A stretch of 64,000 nucleotides of DNA from an uncultured Verrucomicrobiota bacterium. Lineage in GTDB: Bacteria; Verrucomicrobiota; Kiritimatiellia; CAIVKH01. The notes under the pieces were generated by a model. It worked only from the letters and a program-made list of their open reading frames with translations, was not told where the DNA came from and ran no database searches. Each line of letters begins with the position of its first letter. The first letter of the stretch is position 1. The stretch spans positions 1-64,000 of the forward strand of contig CALKUH010000032.1 of NCBI GenBank assembly GCA_937996795.1, given 5' to 3'. Below are positions 57,282-64,000 of this stretch, in pieces. Both the position numbers and the translations under genes were made by a program.

Positions 57282-58754
57282 ATGAACACACACTGGATCA
57301 ACGGCCGATGGGTGCAGACGCGGGAGGAGCGCATTCCCGTGCGGAATCCCGCCACGGGGCGCGCGGTGGACCGGATTCCGTCCGGCGGCCCGAAGACCGC
57401 CGACCTCGCGGTGAAGGCGGCGCGCAAGGCGTTCGAGGACTGGCGCTGGATGCCCGGCGTCGAGAAGGCGGCGCTGCTGCATGAGGTTGCGCGCCGCATG
57501 CGCGCGATGCAGAAGCCGCTTGCGAACATGATGACGAAGGAGGGCGGCAAGCCGTGGTGCGAGAACCGGGACGAAGTGGAGTGGACCGCGGCGTGTTTCG
57601 ACTACTACGCGGAGATCGGTCGCAACGCGCGCGGGGCGTCGCTCCCGCCGGTGGCCCATCACCAGGTCAATTTCACCATCAAGGAGCCTTACGGCGTGGT
57701 TGTCGGCATTGTGCCGTGGAACTACCCGCTGCTGCTCATGTCGTGGAAAGTCGCGCCTGCGCTGGCCGCGGGCAATACGGTTATCCTGAAGCCGAGCGAA
57801 GAAACGCCCCTGGCGACGCTGATGCTGGCGGATGCCTTTGCCGTGCTGCCGCCGGGCGTTCTCAACATTGTGGTCGGCTACGGCGAACAGGTGGGAGAAG
57901 CGTTGGTCCGGCATCCGGGCACGGACTTGATCGCGCTGACCGGATCCGTCGCCACCGGTCGCCACGTGGGTACATTGTGCGCCGACCAGGTGAAGAAATT
58001 CCACGCGGAATTGGGCGGCAACGACCCGTTCATCGTCTGCAGCGATGCGGACCTGGATGTCGCGGTGCGCGGCGCGTGCTGGGCGGCGTTCCTGAACACG
58101 GGCCAGGTGTGCACGAGCGCGAAGCGCATTTATGTCTTCGAAGAGATCGCGGATGCCTTTGTCCGCCGCGCCGTTGCGTTCGCAAAGTCGTTGCGCATCG
58201 GCGATGGCCGGGACCCGCGGACCGACATCGGCCCGATGATCAACGCGCGCCAGCGCGATGATGTGCATGCGCGCGTGATGGATGCCGTGGCGCAGGGCGC
58301 GCGCCTGCGCTGCGGCGGGCGGATTCCGCCCCGCCTGAAACGCGGCTATTTCTACGAGCCGACGATCCTGACCCACGTGACGCATGACATGGAGGTGGTG
58401 AAGACCGAGACGTTCGGCCCGGTGATGCCCATCATGCGCGTGCGGGACATTGATCACGCCATCGCCTGCGCGAACGATTCCACCTTCGGACTCGGCGCGA
58501 ACCTCTACACCAACAACATGGAATGGGCGATGAAGGCGATGGAGCGCATCACCGCCGGCACCTTCTGGATCAATGATCCGCTGACCGACAACGATGCCGG
58601 TCCCTTCGGCGGCATGCGGCAGACGGGCCACAGCCGCGAGCTGGGCGAGGAGGGGTTGGACGCCTTCCGCGAAACGAAGCATGTGCATCTGGACTACAAG
58701 CAGGAGGTGAAGCCGTATTGGTATCCGTATGCGAAGTACAATACGGGTGGATGA
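57282..58754 (+). CDS. Aldehyde dehydrogenase, probable 4-aminobutanal dehydrogenase
   Basis: A 490-residue NAD(P)-dependent aldehyde dehydrogenase. The active site has Glu243 in AELGGND and the nucleophile Cys277 in LNTGQVCTSAKR. The nucleotide-binding region is VGIVPWNYPLLLMSWKVAPALAAGNTVILKPSEETP. It begins 20 bases after the aminotransferase, and its context makes oxidation of 4-aminobutanal to GABA likely, though either dehydrogenase could do this or oxidise succinic semialdehyde. GGAGTG precedes the ATG. The second dehydrogenase gene starts four bases beyond its stop. Confidence 0.88.
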   Translation: MNTHWINGRWVQTREERIPVRNPATGRAVDRIPSGGPKTADLAVKAARKAFEDWRWMPGVEKAALLHEVARRMRAMQKPLANMMTKEGGKPWCENRDEVEWTAACFDYYAEIGRNARGASLPPVAHHQVNFTIKEPYGVVVGIVPWNYPLLLMSWKVAPALAAGNTVILKPSEETPLATLMLADAFAVLPPGVLNIVVGYGEQVGEALVRHPGTDLIALTGSVATGRHVGTLCADQVKKFHAELGGNDPFIVCSDADLDVAVRGACWAAFLNTGQVCTSAKRIYVFEEIADAFVRRAVAFAKSLRIGDGRDPRTDIGPMINARQRDDVHARVMDAVAQGARLRCGGRIPPRLKRGYFYEPTILTHVTHDMEVVKTETFGPVMPIMRVRDIDHAIACANDSTFGLGANLYTNNMEWAMKAMERITAGTFWINDPLTDNDAGPFGGMRQTGHSRELGEEGLDAFRETKHVHLDYKQEVKPYWYPYAKYNTGG

Positions 58755-58758
58755 GGTG

Positions 58759-60219
58759 ATGGCCATGAACACGTGGAAGAACTTCATTAACAACGAGTGG
58801 GTGGCGGCTGCCGACACGCGCGCCGTGGTGGATCCGGCGACGGGCAAGGTGCTGGCCCGCGTGGCGGAATCAAACCGCGCGGATGTGGAGCGGGCGGTTT
58901 CGGCCGCGCGAGAGGCGTTTGACGCCGGGCCCTGGCGGCAGTCCACCGCCCAGCAACGCGGCCGCGTCTTGTTCAAGATGGCGGAACTTGTGCGCGCGCA
59001 TGCCGCGGAGCTCGCGGAACTGGAGACGCGGAACTGCGGGAAGCCCATAGTCGAAAGCGAATTCGACATGGCTGATGCGGCGACGTGTCTGGAGTATTAC
59101 GGCGGGCTGGCGACGAAAATCCACGGGGAGACGCTGTTGGTCCCCGACAACGCGATCAACCTCACCTTGAAGGAACCGGTGGGGGTGGCCGCGCTGATCG
59201 TGCCGTGGAATTATCCCTTGTTGCTGACCATGTGGAAGCTGGCGCCCGCGTTGTCCGCGGGATGCACGGTCGTTGTGAAACCGGCCGAGCAGACGCCGCT
59301 CACCCTGCTGCGGTTTGCCGAGCTGGTGAAGCAGCACGTGCCGGAACTGCCGGTCGGTGTTCTAAATGTGGTGAGCGGTGACGGGCCGGTGGCGGGTCGT
59401 GCGCTGGTCGAGTCGATGAACGTGGACAAGGTGGCCTTCACCGGCGGCACGGAGACGGGGCGCGAGGTGTTGCGTGGCGTGGCCAATTCCAACCTCAAGA
59501 AGGTCTCGCTCGAATTGGGCGGCAAATCGCCGAACATCTATTTTGCCGACGCCGACATGGATGCGGCGACGGACGGGGCGTTGTTCGGCGTGTTCATTAA
59601 CCAGGGCGAGGTGTGCTCCGCCGGCTCGCGCGTGCTCGTGCAGGAGCCGGTTTACATGAAGTTCCTCTCCCGCATGAAGGAGAAGACGAAACGAATCAAG
59701 CTGGGCGATCCGATGCGGCGCAGCACGAAAATGGGTCCGCTGGTGACCGAGGAGCACCGCGAGCGGGTGTTGCAGTACATTTCGATGGGCAAGAAGGAGG
59801 GGCGGCTCGTGGCGGGGGGCGGGGTTCCCAAGGGCCTGAAGGGGGCCTTTGTGGAACCTACCATTTTCGAGACGGACAATAGCGCGCGGCTGGCCCGGGA
59901 GGAGATTTTCGGGCCCGTTGTCGCGGTGATTCCGTTCAAGGATGAGGAGGACGCCATTCGCATTGCAAACGACACCCCGTATGGACTCGCGGCGGCCGTG
60001 TGGTCGCGCGACATCTTCCGCTGTCTGCGCGTGGTGAAGGCCCTGCGCGCGGGGATCGTCTGGGTCAACACGATGCAGCCGTGTTACGTGGAGTCGCCGT
60101 GGGGCGGTTACAAGCAGAGCGGACACGGCCGCGAAATGAGCCTGCACGGGCAGGAGGAATTCCTGGAGACCAAGCAGGTTCACATCAACCTGAACGAGGC
60201 GCCGATCGGCTGGTATTGA
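58759..60219 (+). CDS. Aldehyde dehydrogenase, probable succinate-semialdehyde or betaine-aldehyde type
   Basis: A 486-residue aldehyde dehydrogenase, a paralogue of the preceding gene but of the betaine-aldehyde-dehydrogenase style. Active-site residues are Glu252 in LELGGKSPNI and Cys286 in FINQGEVCSAGSR. The C-terminus ends SPWGGYKQSGHGREMSLHGQEEFLETKQVHINL. In the locus it could oxidise succinic semialdehyde to succinate after GABA transamination. The ATG at 58759 (MAMNTW) follows GAGGTG; a second ATG is two codons on. Which of the two enzymes acts on which aldehyde is open. Confidence 0.86.
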   Translation: MAMNTWKNFINNEWVAAADTRAVVDPATGKVLARVAESNRADVERAVSAAREAFDAGPWRQSTAQQRGRVLFKMAELVRAHAAELAELETRNCGKPIVESEFDMADAATCLEYYGGLATKIHGETLLVPDNAINLTLKEPVGVAALIVPWNYPLLLTMWKLAPALSAGCTVVVKPAEQTPLTLLRFAELVKQHVPELPVGVLNVVSGDGPVAGRALVESMNVDKVAFTGGTETGREVLRGVANSNLKKVSLELGGKSPNIYFADADMDAATDGALFGVFINQGEVCSAGSRVLVQEPVYMKFLSRMKEKTKRIKLGDPMRRSTKMGPLVTEEHRERVLQYISMGKKEGRLVAGGGVPKGLKGAFVEPTIFETDNSARLAREEIFGPVVAVIPFKDEEDAIRIANDTPYGLAAAVWSRDIFRCLRVVKALRAGIVWVNTMQPCYVESPWGGYKQSGHGREMSLHGQEEFLETKQVHINLNEAPIGWY

Positions 60220-60231
60220 GCGACGAATCCC

Positions 60232-61563
60232 GTGAACACCATCCAACTCAAAACGCCCATCCCCGGTCCGAAATCCACGGCGTTGATGGCCCGGCGCAAG
60301 GCGGCGGTTTCCAACAGCCCGTTTATCGTCACCCCGGTGTTTGCCGAGCATGGACGGGGCGCGGCGCTCACGGATGTGGACGACAACACGTTTCTCGATT
60401 TCGCCGGCGGCATCGGGACGGTGAATGTCGGCCACGCCCATCCGCGCGTCGTGGCGGCGATCCGCGCGCAGAGCGAAAAGCTTCTGCACACGTGCTTCAA
60501 TGTCGCGCAGTACGAGCCGTATGTCGCGTTGGCCGAGAAGCTCAACGCAATGGTCCCGTCGCGCGGGCCGCGCAAAACGGTCTTGTTCAACAGCGGCGCG
60601 GAGGCGGTGGAAAATGCCGTCAAGATTGCGCGCTGTGTAACGGGGCGCCCCGGCGTCGTGACCTTTGAACACGGGTTCGCGGGCCGGACCTACATGGCGA
60701 TGTCGCTGACGAGCAAGGCGGTTCCCTACAAGGCGGGGTTCGCGCCCTTCGTGCCGGAGGTGTACCGGTTGCCGTATCCGTATGTCTATCGCGATGCGCG
60801 TGACGGCGAGAGCGAGGATGCCTATGCGGAGCGCATGCTGGCGGGCGTGCGGGAGTTTTTCCACACGCATGTGGCGCCCCGGCAGGTCGCCTGCGTGTGG
60901 ATGGAACTGGTCACGGGGGAGGGCGGGTTCATCGTCGCGCCCCGGCGGTATGTGCAGGGCCTTCGCCGGTTGTGTGACGAGCACGGTATCGTGTTGATCC
61001 TCGATGAGATCCAGACGGGTTTCGGACGAACCGGCCGATTATTCGCGGCGGAGCATTACGGCGTGGAGGCGGATCTGGTCACGCTGGCGAAATCGCTCGC
61101 CGGCGGCCTGCCGCTGTCCGCCGTGGTGGGGCGCGCGGACCTGCTGGACGGCGTTCCGGTGGGCGGCTTGGGCGGCACGTTCGGGGGCAATCCCGTCTCG
61201 TGCGCCGCCGCGCTTGCGACGCTGGAGGTGTTCGAAGAGGAGCAGGTGGTGGCGCATGCCGGAGCGCTGGGCCGCCAGCTTATGCAACGGCTGCAAAAAT
61301 GGTTTTTGCGGTTTCCAAGGATTGGAAATGTACGCGGGCTGGGCCCGATGTGCGCGCTGGAGTTTGTCACGGACCGCGGGACGCGGGAGCCGGATAAGGA
61401 GTATCTGGCTTCGTTGTCCAAACGCTGCTGCGCGCGCGGCGTGTTGCTGATATCGTCCGGCACGCACGGCAATGTCCTTCGCTTCCTGTTTCCGCTGGTC
61501 ATCACGCCGGAACAGTTGGACGAGGGCCTGGCGGTGATTGAGGAGGAACTGGAGAACGGATGA
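60232..61563 (+). CDS. gabT: 4-aminobutyrate aminotransferase
   Basis: A 443-residue class III PLP aminotransferase of the GabT type: FLDFAGGIGTVNVGHAHPRVV, LFNSGAEAVENAVKIAR, FEHGFAGRTYMAMSLTSK, LILDEIQTGFGRTGRLFAAEH, PLP lysine Lys287 in TLAKSLAGGLPLSAVVG, and GTFGGNPVSCAAAL. It would move the amino group of GABA to 2-oxoglutarate, giving succinic semialdehyde. The start is a GTG at 60232, 12 bases after the previous stop. Residues 350-366 (QLMQRLQKWFLRFPRIG) are encoded by a paired 18-nt repeat. It overlaps the next gene by four bases. Confidence 0.9.
   Translation: MNTIQLKTPIPGPKSTALMARRKAAVSNSPFIVTPVFAEHGRGAALTDVDDNTFLDFAGGIGTVNVGHAHPRVVAAIRAQSEKLLHTCFNVAQYEPYVALAEKLNAMVPSRGPRKTVLFNSGAEAVENAVKIARCVTGRPGVVTFEHGFAGRTYMAMSLTSKAVPYKAGFAPFVPEVYRLPYPYVYRDARDGESEDAYAERMLAGVREFFHTHVAPRQVACVWMELVTGEGGFIVAPRRYVQGLRRLCDEHGIVLILDEIQTGFGRTGRLFAAEHYGVEADLVTLAKSLAGGLPLSAVVGRADLLDGVPVGGLGGTFGGNPVSCAAALATLEVFEEEQVVAHAGALGRQLMQRLQKWFLRFPRIGNVRGLGPMCALEFVTDRGTREPDKEYLASLSKRCCARGVLLISSGTHGNVLRFLFPLVITPEQLDEGLAVIEEELENG
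61282..61330 (-). repeat. Paired 18-nt motif inside gabT, copies 31 nt apart
   Basis: ATGCAACGGCTGCAAAAA at 61282-61299 and TTCCAAGGATTGGAAATG at 61313-61330. In reverse orientation these read TTTTTGCAGCCGTTGCAT and CATTTCCAATCCTTGGAA, both fitting N5-nCA-N4-TTG-N-AN. Starts are 31 bases apart. The frame is kept through the repeat. Confidence 0.7.
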
Positions 61564-62195
61564 ACGCATTTCGATTCAGCCTGTGGATGTGGTGTGTGGC
61601 GGGCGTGGCGTGGGCCGGGTCTCCGCTGCCGGAGTTGCGGGTCGGCGACACGTGGGAGTACGCCTATTTGAACCGGATGACCTACGCAGGTCCGCCCGTG
61701 GGGATGACCAACGAAACGAGAGGCCGGATGGTGATGAAGCTGCTGGAGCGGGTGACCACGAACGGCGCAACCTACTTCAAGGGACTCACCGAGTATCACG
61801 GTATTTTTGGCATCCCGCCGCAGGAGATTCACGTCCGCGTGGACGCGCAGGGCTACTACACCGCCACCGAGATTCGCGGCGACTGGGTGGAATCGCGCGC
61901 GCTGGCGTTCCCGGCGAATGCGGGATCGCGATGGACCTATTTTGATGGGGAACCGGGATGGCGCATGATCGCGGCCACGGAAACGATCGAGCACGACGGG
62001 CACCGGTACGAGCAGTGTGTGCGGGTCGAGCGGGGATTTGATGATCCGGAAAAAGCCCGGCAATTCACGCAGACCGAGTGGTATGCACCGGGTGTGGGCC
62101 TTGCGCGCTATCATTTCCTCCAGGTGCTTGGACCTACGCGTTCAGAAACCGAGACCATTCTCACGTCCTTCACCCCGGGCAAGGGCGGAGGATGA
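61560..62195 (+). CDS. Secreted protein of unknown function
   Basis: A 211-residue exported protein with a signal peptide (residues 1-19, FSLWMWCVAGVAWAG). The mature part is beta-rich: LPELRVGDTWEYAYLNRMT, RGRMVMKLLERVTTNGATYFKGLTEYHG, RWTYFDGEPGWRMIAATETIEHDGHRYEQCVRVER, TEWYAPGVGLARYHF. This pattern, with a GDTWEY opening and a WYAPGVGLAR close, is common in exported proteins of unknown role. It overlaps gabT and the following gene by four bases each, so all three are translationally coupled. Confidence 0.72.
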   Translation: MNAFRFSLWMWCVAGVAWAGSPLPELRVGDTWEYAYLNRMTYAGPPVGMTNETRGRMVMKLLERVTTNGATYFKGLTEYHGIFGIPPQEIHVRVDAQGYYTATEIRGDWVESRALAFPANAGSRWTYFDGEPGWRMIAATETIEHDGHRYEQCVRVERGFDDPEKARQFTQTEWYAPGVGLARYHFLQVLGPTRSETETILTSFTPGKGGG

Positions 62196-63304
62196 AACGG
62201 GCCTACATCGTGCTGGGTGGTTGCGGCGCGATGGGGCGAATTGCCGTGCGCGATCTGTTCGCGACGGACCGGCGGGCACGCATCACCATCGCCGATTTGG
62301 ATGGTGCGCGAGCGAAGGACGCGGCTCGCGCGCTGGGCGGACGCCGGGTGTCCGGGGTCCGGGCGGATGCCTCGGATGCGGCGGGCTTGGCTCGCCTGTT
62401 GCGCGGACATGACGTGGTGATTAATTGCACGCAACATCATTTCAACCTCTCGGTGATGCGGGCGGCGCTGTCGGCGCGATGCGATTATGTGGATCTCGGC
62501 GGCTTGTTCACCTGGACGCGCAGGCAACTGCGGTTGGATGCCGAATTCCGGCGCGTCGGGCGGACGGCGGTCCCCGGCATGGGTGGATCGCCGGGGATCA
62601 CCAATGTGCTCGCGCGCTGGGCGGCGGACCGGCTCACGCGTGTGGATGCGGTTCGCGTGCGCTCGTGCTGGCATGACCCCGATGCGGTGGCGGGCGATTT
62701 TTCCTTCGCCTTCTCCCCGCAGACGGTAATGGAGGAACTCACGCTGACGGCGTATGAGTGGCGCGGCGGGCGGTTCATCCAGCACCAGCCGCGTTGCCGA
62801 TGGGAGCGACGCCGGTTTCCCGCGCCGTTCGGCACCGTCTGGTGTCTCGCGACCCGGCACAGCGAGGTGGCGACGCTTCCGGCTTCGCTCGGCGCGCGCC
62901 GCGTCGATTTTATGCTCGGATACGAGCGCGGGTTTGTCCGTGAATTCGAACGTCGGTGGAAGGCCGGGTGGCGCCTGCGCGAATTCAAGCCGCTGGTTGC
63001 GTCGCGGGCGCGGGCGCGGGATCTTGAACTGCTCCGCGCGGAGGTGGACGGCCTTGAGCGGGACACCTTGCGCCGTGTGCAGGTCACGGCAGACTGCATC
63101 GCGCGGGCGAAGCCGTCGTGGCGGGCGAGCGCCGGCGACGTGGATACGGGGTGCCCGCCCTCGATCGTGGGGCAGATGCTTGCGCGCGGGGAACTCTCCG
63201 CCAGGGGTGTTTGTCCTCCGGAGACGCTTGTGCCGGTCGCGCCGTTTATCCGCGCGCTGCGCGCGCGCGGCATGCGCGTGCAGCGGCGCGTCAGGGCGCT
63301 GTGA
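62192..63304 (+). CDS. Saccharopine dehydrogenase family protein
   Basis: A 370-residue NAD(P)-dependent protein of the saccharopine dehydrogenase/Lys9 superfamily. The Rossmann motif is AYIVLGGCGAMGRIAVRDL (residues 4-22), followed by ITIADLDGARA and VVINCTQHHFNLSVMRAALSARCDYVDLGG, the typical second fingerprint. AVPGMGGSPGITNVLARW begins the substrate domain. Relatives act on saccharopine or make carboxynorspermidine in polyamine synthesis; the polyamine context is suggestive, but the substrate is unknown. Its ATG overlaps the previous stop (ATGA). Its 3' end overlaps the convergent DUF4380-like gene by 14 bases. Confidence 0.8.
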   Translation: MKRAYIVLGGCGAMGRIAVRDLFATDRRARITIADLDGARAKDAARALGGRRVSGVRADASDAAGLARLLRGHDVVINCTQHHFNLSVMRAALSARCDYVDLGGLFTWTRRQLRLDAEFRRVGRTAVPGMGGSPGITNVLARWAADRLTRVDAVRVRSCWHDPDAVAGDFSFAFSPQTVMEELTLTAYEWRGGRFIQHQPRCRWERRRFPAPFGTVWCLATRHSEVATLPASLGARRVDFMLGYERGFVREFERRWKAGWRLREFKPLVASRARARDLELLRAEVDGLERDTLRRVQVTADCIARAKPSWRASAGDVDTGCPPSIVGQMLARGELSARGVCPPETLVPVAPFIRALRARGMRVQRRVRAL

Positions 63305-64000
63305 CGGCGGCGGGCGTTCGTTCGCCAACGGCTTCCAGCACGCGCAGGGCGAAGGCCGTGTGGTCCAGCGCGCGCGACACGTGGTGAAGCGTCATGGTCA
63401 GCGTGTTTTCCAATGTTTCGCCGGGTTGGAGCACGCGCTCTTCGCTTAACGTTTCGATCTCCGTATAGCCGAGGCCGCTGTTCGAATAGAGCTCGGTGCG
63501 GCAGCCGCCATCGGGGAAGTTCGTGGCATCGGGTCGCCCGGATGCGCGCTCCATCAGCAGGACATCCCCGCGTTGGGCGCCCATCCAGCCGCGCGGCGAG
63601 TCGCTGCCGATTTTGATCTCCGGCGCGAGGCGGGTGTCCACCACGAGGACCGACGGTTCTTCACGGTGCAGCCACTCCGGCGCGGGCGGCGCGAAGTCCA
63701 GGACGCGGAATCCGCCGGCAAACGCCGAGTTGGTTTCGACGGCGAGCGCCACGCGCTCCGCGCCTTCGATTTGGCTGATGTTCCAGAGGGTGACCGGGAC
63801 CGCGGAGGTGTCCGTCCGCGTGATGCGCTGGAGAACGGTCACCGTGGTGCTGTCCGGGGACAGCGTGAATTTGCGCTGGATGCTGATATGCAGCGGAGCG
63901 CCGATGTGAAGCTCCAGCACGGCCGTTTGCGACTGGTCGTCATTCACCCATGCATGCCCGGTCCACGGCTGTCCATCCATGAACCCCGGGGGGGGCCAGG
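63291..64000 (-). CDS. DUF4380-like protein, 5' end beyond the window
   Basis: The visible 236 codons encode a beta-sandwich-like protein. Features are WPPPGFMDGQPWTGHAWV at the cut edge, a typical position inside DUF4380 proteins, then LELHIGAPLHISIQRKFTLSPDSTTVTVLQRITRTDTSAVPVTLWNISQI. The family resembles aldose-epimerase-like folds; the function is unknown. The frame is open to the window end, and the ATG at 63980 is probably internal, so the true start and any signal peptide lie outside. Confidence 0.6.
   Translation of the reverse strand, partial: WPPPGFMDGQPWTGHAWVNDDQSQTAVLELHIGAPLHISIQRKFTLSPDSTTVTVLQRITRTDTSAVPVTLWNISQIEGAERVALAVETNSAFAGGFRVLDFAPPAPEWLHREEPSVLVVDTRLAPEIKIGSDSPRGWMGAQRGDVLLMERASGRPDATNFPDGGCRTELYSNSGLGYTEIETLSEERVLQPGETLENTLTMTLHHVSRALDHTAFALRVLEAVGERTPAAVTAP

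Noticed and set aside
55466..57550. Minus-strand ORF of 694 codons opposite the putrescine aminotransferase
   Set aside because: Antisense shadow without motifs; it also runs through a promoter and a terminator.
63400..63430. GTTTTCCAATGTTTCG as another 18-nt motif copy
   Set aside because: Only half of the pattern matches and no partner is found 31-32 bases to either side.

Overview
The window is a GC-rich, densely packed bacterial chromosome segment of about 50 protein genes, one tRNA-Ser and an unusual load of small intergenic repeats. No phage, plasmid, CRISPR array or complete insertion sequence is visible. The best lineage guess is the PVC group, probably Verrucomicrobiota or Kiritimatiellota. 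The reasons are a minimal V-type ATPase operon in the order E, DUF2764, A, B, D, I, K (the gene set and order of Chlamydia), an LL-diaminopimelate aminotransferase (DapL), a PEP-CTERM secreted protein, and a secreted NAVGYV-type protein of a kind I associate with this group. This is inference from gene content, not a phylogeny.

Layout. 0.1-5.7 kb: a possible 24-residue membrane peptide, a bifunctional-nuclease-domain protein, galE, cinA, a secreted DUF11/FG-GAP protein and recA. 5.7-7.3 kb: a DUF5672 protein and a glycine-zipper lipoprotein among repeats. 7.4-19.4 kb: a glycogen/alpha-glucan locus (glgB, an unknown helical protein, glgA, two GH57 proteins, a PLD-family protein, a DUF4912 protein and a GH57 branching enzyme). 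19.5-24.8 kb: tRNA-Ser(GGA), a secreted low-complexity protein, purQ and purL. 24.9-29 kb: a CHASE-type histidine kinase and a NarL-type regulator, separated by two low-GC secreted-protein genes. 29-34 kb: plsY, gpsA, pyrB, argF and a glycosyltransferase 9. 34-42 kb: a DUF3999-like protein, purD, an S41-like protein without catalytic residues, a phosphatase-RpiB-SHMT triple-domain ORF and a CBM20-esterase. 42.3-49.7 kb: the V-ATPase operon. 49.7-51.4 kb: dapL and an ACT-domain protein. 51.5-61.6 kb: potABCD followed by putrescine aminotransferase, two aldehyde dehydrogenases and GABA aminotransferase, which together could import putrescine and convert it to succinate. 61.6-64 kb: a secreted protein, a saccharopine-dehydrogenase-like protein and a DUF4380-like protein cut by the window edge.

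The most unusual layer is the repeats. (1) Many gene junctions carry inverted arrays. Each arm is 3-5 degenerate copies of one 6-9 nt word, the other arm is the reverse complement, and different junctions use different words. (2) An 18-nt motif (TTTTTACAGACGTTGCAA and relatives, or the TTTCCAnnnnTTGGAAA form) occurs as pairs whose copies start 31 or 32 nt apart at five loci, two of them inside coding sequence (plsY, gabT). (3) One array pair flanks a truncated four-helix-bundle (23S-IVS/Avd-like) gene inserted between the V-ATPase B and D genes. It looks like a decayed element that may explain the gene-less arrays. These repeats are the strongest candidates here for something undescribed.
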